The translations under genes and the position numbers were made by a program. The notes beneath the pieces were generated by a model that worked only from the letters and a program-made list of their open reading frames with translations, ran no database searches and was not told the DNA's origin. Of a stretch of DNA of 64,000 nt, positions 34,469-43,081 are shown one piece after another. This DNA comes from Thermoplasmata archaeon (GTDB lineage Archaea > Thermoplasmatota > Thermoplasmata > Thermoplasmatales > Thermoplasmataceae), in NCBI GenBank assembly GCA_021846695.1, contig JAJZWN010000002.1:5065-69064 (forward strand), read 5' to 3'. Positions within the stretch are counted from its first letter, which is position 1; each line of letters begins with the position of its first letter.

Positions 34469-34578
34469 ATTATTTATTTAAAGCTGGATAAACCATTAAC
34501 TATTCCGGCAGGCATAAGGGATTGATTTTAAATAAATACTTACCTGATAATTTATTAACACAAAATGGATACAGGCGT

Positions 34579-35034
34579 ATGGCAACCCGCATTGAACAGA
34601 TTATGGGCCTTTCAAAGGATCTTGATAAACTTAACAGGGCATTTGAAGAAAAAGAAAACTTATTTAGTTATATGGGATTAAAAATTACCAGAATAGAAAG
34701 GGGATTTTGTCAGATGGAATTACCGTATAGTGAGAAAATCACCCGGGCCGGTAAGGTTCTGCATGGAGGGATGATAATGAGCGCTATTGATTATGCAGGA
34801 GGTATCACCACCATGACGGTTAATGATGGCATTGATCAGGTCACACAGGAAGTTAAGATCAATTTCCTTGCACCCATGGCGAATGGCCCCTTCAGGGTAG
34901 AGGGAAAAACTGTCAAGGCAGGTAGAACTGCAGTTATAATTGAAATAAAATTTTTTGATACTGAGGGGAAACTTGGAGTTATGGCACTGGGTACATGGTA
35001 TATAATAAGGGACAGGGTAATCAAGAAATCATAA
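34579..35034 (+). CDS. Hotdog-fold acyl-CoA thioesterase, PaaI-like
   Basis: About 151 residues of a PaaI/YigI-type thioesterase. The motif LHGGMIMSAIDYAGG has the catalytic region HGG-x(8)-D, followed by VTQEVKINFLAPM and GKTVKAGRTAVIIEIKFFD. It hydrolyses acyl- or aryl-CoA thioesters, with unknown substrate. The frame opens at 34522, but the first 19 residues do not fit the family. I prefer the ATG at 34579 (MATRIEQ), which follows a TATA-like TTTTAAATAAAT by about 45 nt. Confidence 0.82.
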   Translation: MATRIEQIMGLSKDLDKLNRAFEEKENLFSYMGLKITRIERGFCQMELPYSEKITRAGKVLHGGMIMSAIDYAGGITTMTVNDGIDQVTQEVKINFLAPMANGPFRVEGKTVKAGRTAVIIEIKFFDTEGKLGVMALGTWYIIRDRVIKKS

Positions 35035-35100
35035 GTTATTTTAGTGTATGTAATGAAATATATACGATAGTTCATGATTAAGAATAAAGGTGCTATCTGA

Positions 35101-36453
35101 ATGAGCTTGAAATTAATTATGCCGGACCGGGAATTTTACGATATTAATAAAATAGAGAGGGCTGTTCAGATAGGGAGAATTTATTTCAATATTTTGCTTC
35201 CAGATCCAGAAACAGGATTAACAAGATATGAAAAAAATCATGATGACATACCCGCTGACCTGCAAAAATTTATAGATGCAAACAAGGAGAAGAATGTATC
35301 AAGAAGAATTTATGATATGGATACTGAACTTTATAATGCTCATAAATTCCAGAAAATACTTAATGGCCTTATCCTTAAAAGCAATACAAGGGAAGGGAGA
35401 AAGGCAAGATTGCTGGAAAATAAGATTAATAGCTTGCCCGCAGATATACAAAAAAGTGGTGATTTTTCAGAGGATGATGGGGGTCGTCCTATAATATCTG
35501 AAACACTGGATGCTTTTAGCGCCATGAAACTGGTGACCATGCTTGAGACGCTGAAGGATCACGAAATTACCAAAAAAGTAAATGGTATAAAGCTGGTTCT
35601 AATTCCGGGAGATGTAGACCTGAAAAATAATACGTTACCATTGGAGGTATTCTGTTATACTGAGGATCCAATTAAGGTCGCTATGCAACTTTGCGTGATA
35701 AAATTCAGGGAAAGATATATTGAGGTGGAGTATGGAAATGAATTCAGGGGAGATCTATTCTTTTCATTTATAAATATTTCACCACCTGGCGATATACTTA
35801 CAAAATTTCTCACGGAAAGTTTTTCTACCATGGAAGGCAATAAAAAACCTCAACGTATAATTAAGAAAAGCAATAAAAATAAGGTACATACTGTAATGCA
35901 GTTGAGAGTACGCATAAAAGGCATAAGCCCGCCCATATGGAGAAAGCTTTTGGTCAGGTCCGATACTAAACTTCATGATTTGCATCTTATGATTCAGGCT
36001 GCTTTTGGCTGGGACAACTATCATCTTTATGAGTTTTATGATGGACTGGTGTATTATACAAAACCCAGTGATGAGTGGGAATCAGATCCAGATGAAATTG
36101 ACTCAACCATGGTCACTATAGAAGATCTCGATCTGCATGAGAAGAGTAAATTTGAATATACATATGATTTTGGAGACGGATGGGAACACACGATTTCTGT
36201 AGAGAAAATACTTCCGCTTGATTCAAGTTTAAAACTTCCTGCCTGTATAGGTGGTAAAAGAAACTGCCCGCCAGAAGATTGCGGGGGAGTTTACGGTTAT
36301 TATGATGTTCTTAGAAAAGCCGGTAATCCAGATGACCCTGATCATGAGGAAACTGTTGAATGGCTAGGGGAGTACAACCCTGAGGAATTTGATTTGAAGT
36401 TTGCTGATTCAAATATTAAGGATTATAAAGGCATGGAAAATGGAATCATTTAA
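35101..36453 (+). CDS. pRiA4b ORF-3-like domain protein with novel N-terminal domain
   Basis: A 450-residue protein. Residues ~262-435 form a clear plasmid pRiA4b ORF-3-like domain: MQLRVRIKGISPPIWRKLLV, LHLMIQAAFGWDNYHLYEF, FEYTYDFGDGWEHTISVEKIL and ACIGGKRNCPPEDCGGVYGYYDVL. The first ~255 residues resemble nothing I know; they are mixed alpha/beta with an acidic low-complexity part (DFSEDDGG, about 122-129). The domain often occurs near mobile or plasmid genes and in unknown regulators. The gene stands alone, starting about 65 nt after the thioesterase gene on the same strand. Function unknown. Confidence 0.72.
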   Translation: MSLKLIMPDREFYDINKIERAVQIGRIYFNILLPDPETGLTRYEKNHDDIPADLQKFIDANKEKNVSRRIYDMDTELYNAHKFQKILNGLILKSNTREGRKARLLENKINSLPADIQKSGDFSEDDGGRPIISETLDAFSAMKLVTMLETLKDHEITKKVNGIKLVLIPGDVDLKNNTLPLEVFCYTEDPIKVAMQLCVIKFRERYIEVEYGNEFRGDLFFSFINISPPGDILTKFLTESFSTMEGNKKPQRIIKKSNKNKVHTVMQLRVRIKGISPPIWRKLLVRSDTKLHDLHLMIQAAFGWDNYHLYEFYDGLVYYTKPSDEWESDPDEIDSTMVTIEDLDLHEKSKFEYTYDFGDGWEHTISVEKILPLDSSLKLPACIGGKRNCPPEDCGGVYGYYDVLRKAGNPDDPDHEETVEWLGEYNPEEFDLKFADSNIKDYKGMENGII

Positions 36454-36568
36454 CATTCTTACGCAGGAAGCATCATATACTTGTATCAGAATGATTTGTT
36501 CCGGCTACCATATATGATGGAGAGAAAATTATATTTTTCCATAAATTAATTATACTAACAGCCAATAT

Positions 36569-36949
36569 TTGAATATGAATGGAGTGGAAATAGCATTTCA
36601 GCTTAATAATGATAAAGAGGAAAATGTTGTTCTGGCCCTTGCAAACTTAACTGGAAATTATTTCAGGCAGGAAGAAAGCATGGATATTACATGGAGGATT
36701 TTTCATGTAACGCTTGATAAGGAGAAGTATTACAGGGTGTTATACCGGGGAGAAAAACTCAGTGATTTTCATCCAGAAAATAAAAAGAAGGTCAAAAAGA
36801 AATTCGACGAGCTGGGCAAAACAGATTATGAAACACTTATGGCAAAATATGAGTCAGAATCCAGGAATGAAAATTTCCAGAAAGTCGGAATAAAAGAGCT
36901 TACTGAGGAATATGATCTATGGCAGGACAAACTGTGGAACTATATTTAA
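36569..36949 (+). CDS. Unknown charged protein
   Basis: A 126-residue soluble charged protein with a basic central stretch (HPENKKKVKKKFDELGKTDYE). No family was recognised. The first Met is followed by another at codon 3. It follows the pRiA4b-type gene by 115 nt on the same strand and precedes the convergent Bax1 gene. A TATA-like region (AATTATACTAAC) lies about 25 nt upstream. Probably real, function unknown. Confidence 0.5.
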   Translation: MNMNGVEIAFQLNNDKEENVVLALANLTGNYFRQEESMDITWRIFHVTLDKEKYYRVLYRGEKLSDFHPENKKKVKKKFDELGKTDYETLMAKYESESRNENFQKVGIKELTEEYDLWQDKLWNYI

Positions 36950-36990
36950 TTCTTAAGCAGGAAGCCTATTGCGTTGGCCAGTAGAGGAAG

Positions 36991-38280
36991 TCAATCTTTC
37001 TTTAACACTATAATATCAAGACCACGCCATTTTAATTTATATCCCATGGCGGGAAGTACCCTTTCCGGCACCAGGCCCTGGCTTTCAATGTATGCAAACA
37101 TCTTGTCTGTATCGGGATAGAGTTTTTCCAGCTCCTTCTTGATTGAGCCTATGGAGCTGTCATCAAGTTCTGAATTCAGCTGTTTTTTGCCGGAATATTT
37201 TTCCTCTAATATAGATTTCAGGGACTGAAAATTTATGTCCCCATAAAATATAATGCCATCCTTAATAGCCTTATCTTTCTGGTCAAGGACGTATATATTT
37301 TCCCAGTCTGCCTTTCCCTTCAATTTTCTTTTTATCTCCTCATCTCTTTTTGAGAGGTATTTCGATGTAATGTTTATATAAATATCCCTGTCAAATATCC
37401 TGATAACGTAATCTGGAAAATAAACGTCGCCATCAACTATAAGCGGGTCTGCCCTGCGCACAAAATCGTATGTGATTTCCTCTTTCTGAAGATTTTGTGG
37501 CAGATAATATGATACTGCATCACTTAAATTCAGTTTATACATCTTTACTGTTTTCTCAAATTTGTCCTTTACCTTTATATCGCCCTCGATACTCCATTTC
37601 TCCAGCCTGCTTATTCTGTACATGAGCTGTGCAAAACGGCTTGCATAGCGATCTGGATTTTCGAATATGCTCAATGGGCCGGTAACAGTTACAGCTTGAA
37701 GTTCAGTTCCAGAAATATTAGTATTATAGAGGAGGCCGAGGCGTTTTATGGATGTGATAAGATAACTCCAGTTTGAGGCCGATGTAATGGTAAGTGAACT
37801 ACATTTTCCCATTATTGTTTCCAGCTGCTCCATATTGTATTTTCTGGATATTTCCATGGGATCGCCATCATAAACTCTTGTAAGTACCATCTCACTCTCC
37901 TTGTCAGCGTACAGGCCGTTGATAATGCCATCATAATCAAGCCCATATTTTTCCTCAACGGGAGCGAGAATTAATTGCTTTTCCCCGGCAGATACTGGCG
38001 GTATTCTCGCTGCCCTGAACACATCCTCACGGAGGGCCATTGAATCCACATTAACCGGCGGTTCAAAAACAGAATTACGGAAGAAAAGAAGGGAAAGAGC
38101 CCTAACTGTCTTTGTGCTGGATGAATTAACTTCCAGATCTTTGAGGTCTTTTACAATTGTTTCTCTCTTGTTCCCTTTATTCCTTATAAATACGGCCCTG
38201 ACTTTTTCAATGTAATCACTGTTCTCATCGGAAAGAAAAACCGGGAATATAAGCCCATTTTTCGTTTTACGTGCTATCAT
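36991..38280 (-). CDS. bax1: Bax1 nuclease partner of XPB (DUF790)
   Basis: About 429 residues matching the archaeal DUF790/Bax1 family. This nuclease binds the XPB helicase and cuts bubble or fork DNA, functionally like XPG. The C-terminal restriction-endonuclease-like region holds ITYDFVRRADPLIVDGDVYFPDYVIRIFDRDIYINITSKYLSKRDEEI, where the Asp and the later hydrophobic-Lys segment are candidate catalytic residues. The frame opens at 38355, but the preferred ATG at 38280 (MIARKTKNGL) overlaps the end of the XPB gene by 14 nt, so the pair is translationally coupled. Confidence 0.85.
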   Translation of the reverse strand: MIARKTKNGLIFPVFLSDENSDYIEKVRAVFIRNKGNKRETIVKDLKDLEVNSSSTKTVRALSLLFFRNSVFEPPVNVDSMALREDVFRAARIPPVSAGEKQLILAPVEEKYGLDYDGIINGLYADKESEMVLTRVYDGDPMEISRKYNMEQLETIMGKCSSLTITSASNWSYLITSIKRLGLLYNTNISGTELQAVTVTGPLSIFENPDRYASRFAQLMYRISRLEKWSIEGDIKVKDKFEKTVKMYKLNLSDAVSYYLPQNLQKEEITYDFVRRADPLIVDGDVYFPDYVIRIFDRDIYINITSKYLSKRDEEIKRKLKGKADWENIYVLDQKDKAIKDGIIFYGDINFQSLKSILEEKYSGKKQLNSELDDSSIGSIKKELEKLYPDTDKMFAYIESQGLVPERVLPAMGYKLKWRGLDIIVLKKD

Positions 38281-39598
38281 TAAGTCCGACGGGAACACCC
38301 TTTCTCCTCCTCCTTGAAGTTCCATACTCTGCTGTACCTGCTGAAACCAGTTCATAAAGATAGCTGGACTTCCCCTCCGAGGGCCTTAGAATTCTTCCAA
38401 GCCTCTGCCTGAACTGCCTAGTGCTGCCAGATCCGCTCATTATTATGGCAATGGATGCGTCAGGGACGTCCACTCCCTCGTCCAGTATCCTGGATGTGGC
38501 AAGCACAGTGATCTCGCCTGTTTTAAACATGTCGAGGTATTTTTTTCTCTCCTTTCCCGGTGTCATGTATGTAAGTGCCGGGACAAGGAATTCCTTTGAA
38601 ATCATATATGCTGTGGATGTATCTTCAGAAAATATGATTATTTTTTCTCCGGGATGCTTGCTCAGAAGGTACCTTAAATAATCAACCTTTTTTTCAGCAT
38701 TGAATGCTATTTCACGGGCTTTTCTCCATGCCATCAATGCCTCCTTTCCCTCAGGATTCCAGGATGACATTATTAAATTTTCAAAGTTCATGTTTCCATT
38801 TAATTTTATGTTCCTCTTTCTTAAATATGAAAGGAATATTTCATGGTTCTTTTCGTATTCTATTTCATCTTCATCGCTGAGGTCTATTGGTATTCTTACT
38901 ATTTTATAATTAGATATGAAATCATTCAATTCCTCATAACCCAGCTCGAAAACCTTCCCGCCCATATATTTTTCAAGCACTTCATGGAGTTTATCATCCC
39001 TTTCATAGGTGGCGGTAAGGCCAAGCCTGTAGGGTGATGCATAGAATTTGGCTATCTGCAAATAGCTTTCAGATGCCATATGGTGCACCTCATCTGCAAT
39101 AATTAATTTGAAGCGGTTGCCCAGCCCCTCAGCCATTAAATACGCAGAGTCATATGTAGAAACAGAGATATCCTTTATATCCCTCTCGCCACCTCCTATC
39201 TGCCCCACATCTATATTCAATAAATCCTTAAGCTTCTGCCTCCACTGTATGATAAGCTCTATTGTTGGCGCAAGTATTATTGTTGGGACTTTTAGCATGG
39301 TTATGGCGTATATTCCAAGTATAGTTTTACCTGCAGCAGTGGGCAAAACAACAGTTCCTGAATAGTTATTCCTTGCCCACATCTCAAGAGATTTTTTCTG
39401 GTATGGCCTGAGATTTATGCTGGAATCTATTTCCAGTTTTTTATCCTGGAAAACTTTATCTATGATTCCTGGTTTTTTAATTATTTCAGAGTACATGTAA
39501 GCCGGAGCCCGGTATTTTTTTATCCTGTCATCATATGAAAATATGCCGGCATAATTTTCATCTGATATTATGCTTCCGGCTTTATATGATATTTCCAT
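38267..39598 (-). CDS. xpb: XPB-family DNA helicase
   Basis: A 443-residue SF2 helicase of archaeal XPB type. It has an N-terminal damage-recognition-like region, then LRPYQKKSLEMW, Walker A LPTAAGKT (about 85-92), Walker B ADEVHHM (about 171-177), LTATYERDDKL (motif III region, about 195-205), and a second RecA domain with IIFSEDTSTAYM and QFRQRLGRILRPSEGK (motif VI). It is expected to open DNA for nucleotide excision repair with Bax1, which follows with overlap. The tail RRRRKGVPVG is basic. Confidence 0.93.
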   Translation of the reverse strand: MEISYKAGSIISDENYAGIFSYDDRIKKYRAPAYMYSEIIKKPGIIDKVFQDKKLEIDSSINLRPYQKKSLEMWARNNYSGTVVLPTAAGKTILGIYAITMLKVPTIILAPTIELIIQWRQKLKDLLNIDVGQIGGGERDIKDISVSTYDSAYLMAEGLGNRFKLIIADEVHHMASESYLQIAKFYASPYRLGLTATYERDDKLHEVLEKYMGGKVFELGYEELNDFISNYKIVRIPIDLSDEDEIEYEKNHEIFLSYLRKRNIKLNGNMNFENLIMSSWNPEGKEALMAWRKAREIAFNAEKKVDYLRYLLSKHPGEKIIIFSEDTSTAYMISKEFLVPALTYMTPGKERKKYLDMFKTGEITVLATSRILDEGVDVPDASIAIIMSGSGSTRQFRQRLGRILRPSEGKSSYLYELVSAGTAEYGTSRRRRKGVPVGLNDST

Positions 39599-39619
39599 GG
39601 ACTGTATATATGAAATGAT

Positions 39620-39925
39620 TTAATAAGTTTGCCCATTGGTTTCTCCGAAGACTTTGTTTCTCGGTGTTCCCTCAAGTATCGTATTCCCATAATCGGTGGT
39701 TTCCTTGAATTCCCTCATTTCTATAAAGTTTTTGAATGCTGTCCTATCCTTCCATTCTGTGTAAATCATATATTCCCTCGGGCAGTCCACTTCCTGATAG
39801 AGTTTTCCATCGATAAAGCCCGTTTCTGGTTTGCTTTTCAATAGCTGTAGCACACTGTTGAATGTTTTCACAAAATCCTCATTATGGCCTTCCTTAACCT
39901 TATAGTACAAACCTACATGTATCAT
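39620..39925 (-). CDS. ABM-domain (antibiotic biosynthesis monooxygenase-like) small protein
   Basis: A 101-residue single ABM-type ferredoxin-like domain. It starts MIHVGLYYKVKEGHNEDFVKTF and continues with YMIYTEWKDRTAFKNFIEMREFKE, the core pattern of the dimeric alpha/beta-barrel. Members include cofactor-free oxygenases, heme-degrading enzymes and proteins of unknown role. It is divergent from the aldolase, and the shared operator 39979-39999 lies between them, 53 nt upstream of its start. A connection with rhamnose use is therefore possible but not shown. Confidence 0.65.
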   Translation of the reverse strand: MIHVGLYYKVKEGHNEDFVKTFNSVLQLLKSKPETGFIDGKLYQEVDCPREYMIYTEWKDRTAFKNFIEMREFKETTDYGNTILEGTPRNKVFGETNGQTY

Positions 39926-39978
39926 GATTTTTAATATTGTAGCTATTCTAATAAATATTTGCCTTAAATTTGAAAATA

Positions 39979-39999
39979 CCGGAAAACAGGCAATATGGA
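39979..39999. promoter_or_regulatory. Shared operator motif CCGGAAA-N7-ATATGGA, copy 2
   Basis: The same two 7-base arms and 7-nt spacer as at 4327-4347, located between the ABM gene (minus) and the aldolase (plus). It ends 41 nt before the aldolase ATG, identical to the distance at the dehydratase. A TATA-like AATATTTAAAT lies between the motif and the aldolase ATG, as expected for an activator-type site upstream of TATA. Confidence 0.6.
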
Positions 40000-40040
40000 T
40001 GCAGTAGTTAAATATTTAAATTTCTGATTTATTTATATGC

Positions 40041-40925
40041 ATGACTCATGAAACTGAATTCAATATTAACTCTGCAATTCCCACAATTTTTTATCGAAAT
40101 CAGGAAATAAACTGGGAAGAAACCTCAAGAATAGTAGAACATCTGCATAGAATTAATATAAAAAACATTTCAATACTCCTTTTCGCAGGCGAATATTACA
40201 GGCTTTCAGTGGATGAGAAGAAAAAGCAGATTAAACTTATTACTGATGCTGCAGGCAGCAAACAGAGGATTTTTGTCGGCCTGAATGATGTTTCTTTAAA
40301 TTCTACAATGAAACTGGAAATGGAGGCCGAAAAATATGGTGCTGCTGCCGGGATAATTTCCATACCATCTTATATGCCATTTTACAGTATCAGGAAAAAC
40401 ACTGTCAAACGCTTTCTGTCCAGGGTGTTAGAAAGCTCTGGAATGCCATTGATATTCCAGGATACTGGCATACCTGGGAGTATTTTACCGGATCCTGAAT
40501 TCTGGAAAAAGTATATAGATAACGGAAAACTGGCAGGATTCAAATTAGAGGGCAGTGGTTCCTTGAAAAAAATGAGGATACTGCGCGCTATGTATAAGGA
40601 TACTGAAATTTACGGGGGATATCTCGGGGTGAATATGGAAAATGAAATAAAGGCTGGTGCAACAGGCAGCATAATTGGATCATCAATCCCGGATAAAATC
40701 AGAGAAACCATTCTCAATAACAGAACCAGTGATACAAAAAATGATGTGATCAAACTCCTGAAATATGAGGTGAATCATTTGCATGCCTTTACATCCATGG
40801 AAAAATACCTTCTTATGAAGAGAGAGGTAATTTCAGGGTATACATGCAGGTGCCCCTGTCCCCCAGTTAGCCAGGCAATTCTAAAGAGAATTGATGGATT
40901 TTACAATAGTATATTTGAAAATTAA
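40041..40925 (+). CDS. DapA-family Schiff-base aldolase, probably 2-keto-3-deoxy sugar acid aldolase
   Basis: A 294-residue DHDPS/N-acetylneuraminate-lyase-type TIM barrel. Lys168 in AGFKLEG is in the Schiff-base position. The usual Tyr segment (YNxP, proton relay) is replaced here by IFQDTGIPG (about 138-146). The family splits 2-keto-3-deoxy acids to pyruvate and an aldehyde. The operator shared with the rhamnonate-dehydratase-like gene and the mutarotase gene 27 nt beyond its stop suggest the substrate is 2-keto-3-deoxy-L-rhamnonate, giving pyruvate and lactaldehyde. That is inference. A TATA box about 25 nt before the ATG implies leaderless expression. Confidence 0.72.
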   Translation: MTHETEFNINSAIPTIFYRNQEINWEETSRIVEHLHRINIKNISILLFAGEYYRLSVDEKKKQIKLITDAAGSKQRIFVGLNDVSLNSTMKLEMEAEKYGAAAGIISIPSYMPFYSIRKNTVKRFLSRVLESSGMPLIFQDTGIPGSILPDPEFWKKYIDNGKLAGFKLEGSGSLKKMRILRAMYKDTEIYGGYLGVNMENEIKAGATGSIIGSSIPDKIRETILNNRTSDTKNDVIKLLKYEVNHLHAFTSMEKYLLMKREVISGYTCRCPCPPVSQAILKRIDGFYNSIFEN

Positions 40926-40951
40926 GTTGAGATCTATCCGATTCACATGGA

Positions 40952-41257
40952 TTAATCTAGGTGGAAAACCTCCATAACTGTATCCCCTGTTCTGTTTTCT
41001 GGAGCGGTTATTACCACATCGCTCATAAACTGCTGCCATTTCCTGTTGATTTCACTGCTGTTTATAATGCCAAGTGCCCTGCTTAAATCCTCGCACTCCC
41101 AGTAGCCAAAAATGTCGGCGCCATCCATGAATATGGAATAATTCCTGACACCGGCTTCTTTCAGCAATTTTAATAATTCCGGCCACACATTTTTATGCCT
41201 TTTTATATATTCATCCTTCATTTCATTCCTTATAATAAGATGGAAACTATATCTCAT
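40952..41257 (-). CDS. rhaM: L-rhamnose mutarotase RhaM
   Basis: A 101-residue protein of the RhaM/YiiL family. Recognisable pattern: RYSFHLIIRNEMKDEYIKRHKNVWPEL with catalytic His21, GVRNYSIFMDGADIFGYWECED, and a C-terminal WQQFMSDV segment. The enzyme interconverts alpha and beta anomers of L-rhamnose so the dehydrogenase or isomerase can use them. It is convergent with the aldolase and supports a rhamnose pathway in this genome. The TATA-like ATATTTATATT about 25 nt upstream suggests a leaderless transcript. Confidence 0.85.
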   Translation of the reverse strand: MRYSFHLIIRNEMKDEYIKRHKNVWPELLKLLKEAGVRNYSIFMDGADIFGYWECEDLSRALGIINSSEINRKWQQFMSDVVITAPENRTGDTVMEVFHLD

Positions 41258-41359
41258 AAAATATTATTGCCATGAAATATAAATATCTATATGATGATTT
41301 CAAAAAATCAGTGGAAAAATAAATATTCTGTAAATTAAATTTAAGGATAAAGATTATCC

Positions 41360-42979
41360 TTAGTAATCTCCACCCTGTGGCATTCCACCGGGTGAACCGC
41401 CCTTGGATGACTTTGTTGCTATAACGTCGTCGATCCTCAGTATCATTACTGCTGCCTCAGTGGCGGCCTCGACTGCCTGCTTGCCAACCCTTATAGGCTC
41501 TATGACGCCGGTTTTCTCCATGTCCTCCACGTTTCCTGAAAAGACGTTTATACCGTATGTTTTCTTTCCATTGGCGTGCTCACTCCTTATTTTTATAAGG
41601 ATGTCAATTGGGTCGAGACCGGCATTCTCTGAAAGGGCTCTGGGAATTTCTTCCATGGCGTCTGCAAACTTTTCAATGGCAAGCTGCTGCCTTCCACCTA
41701 CCTTGGATGCATAGTTTCTCAGGTTGAATGCGATTTCCTCTGCAGCTGATCCGCCACCTGTTACATAAGCACCATCCTCGACTGCGGCTGCAACAACATG
41801 GAGTGAATCTGTTAATGACCTCTCTATTTCATCTGCAACATGGTCGGTTCCTGCCCTGATTAACAGGCTGATTGCCTTCGGATTCTTGCTGCCGGTGACA
41901 AAGGTCATGTAATCGTCGCTTACCTTTCTTTCCTCCACTGTTGCGGCTATTCCAAGGTCTGATGCGGTAATTTCTTCCAGTGAAGATACTATGGCTGCTC
42001 CCGTAGCCTTTGCAAGCTTGTCAACATCGCTTTTCTTAACCCTTCTTACTGCGTACATTCCTGCCTTTGCAAGGTAGTGCTGTGCCATGTCGTCTATTCC
42101 TTTCTGGGTTATAACAACATTTGCACCTGTTGCCTTTATTTTATCAACCATTTCCCTTAGAACATCCTCTTCCTGCCCCAGGAATTTCTGTATCATTGAG
42201 GGATCGCTGATCTGAAGGTTTGTATCAAATTCCGGCTTCTTTATCTCCAGGGCCACATCCAGCAATGCTATTTTTGCATTTTTTACAACTTTTGGCATGT
42301 TGGGATGCACCTTTTCCTTATCCAGTATTATTCCGTCAATTAACTCTGTCTGATCAATTTCTCCGCTGTTTTTCTTAATGATCTGGAGGTTGTCAAAGTC
42401 CACCAGGTATTTGCCATCCCTTTCCTCTGCAATATTCTTTATTGCATTGTATGAGATTTCTCCAAGCAGGTCCTTCTCAACAGATGCACTCTTGCTGTTA
42501 AGCGAGGTTTTTGCCATTTTAATTAATACTTCCTTATCTTTTATGGATACTGGCTTTGAAATTTCATCCAGAACCCTGCTTGCCTGTGCAGCTGCTGTTT
42601 TATACCCTTCTGTGATTACTGTAGGGTGTACATTCTGTTTTACCAGTCCCTGGGCCTGGTCAAGCAATGCTCCTGCTATTACCACTGCTGTTGTGGTTCC
42701 ATCGCCGACATAGCTGTCCTGCGTCTTTGAAACCTCAACCATCATTTTTGCAGCTGGATGCTCAACATCCATTTCCTTCAGTATTGTGACCCCGTCATTT
42801 GTTATAACTATATCGCCAAGGGAGTCGACAAGCATCTTGTCCATTCCCCTCGGGCCAAGTGTAGACCTAATAGATGTTGCTATGGCTTTTGCTGCATCTA
42901 TATTCTCGAACATTGCGTCCTTTCCGCTCTCTCTCTTAGTTCCTTCTTTCAGGATAAATATGGGTTGACCACCAATCAT
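41360..42979 (-). CDS. Thermosome (group II chaperonin) subunit
   Basis: A chaperonin subunit of about 539 residues that forms the double-ring folding machine of archaea. Marks are [31 protein letters not shown] (about 40-70), [18 protein letters not shown] with the ATPase Asp (about 90-107), [11 protein letters not shown] (about 402-412) and a Gly/Met-rich tail ([13 protein letters not shown]). An in-frame TTG lies three codons upstream (42988). I prefer the ATG at 42979 because the TATA box CTATATATAG sits about 27 nt before it. The promoter carries TAAACT-N9-AGTTTA, a possible heat-shock operator. Confidence 0.95.
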   Translation of the reverse strand: MIGGQPIFILKEGTKRESGKDAMFENIDAAKAIATSIRSTLGPRGMDKMLVDSLGDIVITNDGVTILKEMDVEHPAAKMMVEVSKTQDSYVGDGTTTAVVIAGALLDQAQGLVKQNVHPTVITEGYKTAAAQASRVLDEISKPVSIKDKEVLIKMAKTSLNSKSASVEKDLLGEISYNAIKNIAEERDGKYLVDFDNLQIIKKNSGEIDQTELIDGIILDKEKVHPNMPKVVKNAKIALLDVALEIKKPEFDTNLQISDPSMIQKFLGQEEDVLREMVDKIKATGANVVITQKGIDDMAQHYLAKAGMYAVRRVKKSDVDKLAKATGAAIVSSLEEITASDLGIAATVEERKVSDDYMTFVTGSKNPKAISLLIRAGTDHVADEIERSLTDSLHVVAAAVEDGAYVTGGGSAAEEIAFNLRNYASKVGGRQQLAIEKFADAMEEIPRALSENAGLDPIDILIKIRSEHANGKKTYGINVFSGNVEDMEKTGVIEPIRVGKQAVEAATEAAVMILRIDDVIATKSSKGGSPGGMPQGGDY

Positions 42980-43081
42980 GATTATCAAGTAAGTAAAAAT
43001 AAACTTCTATATATAGTTTACTATATTAACTGCAATTATATTATACAGTATAAATAAATATACGTTTATATATAAAAATAA

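Noticed and set aside
41258..41359. Search for the CCGGAAA-N7-ATATGGA motif upstream of rhaM
   Set aside because: The expected position 41 nt before the rhaM start does not carry the motif, so rhaM is not claimed as a member of that regulon. The GH78 and MFS transporter promoters also lack it.
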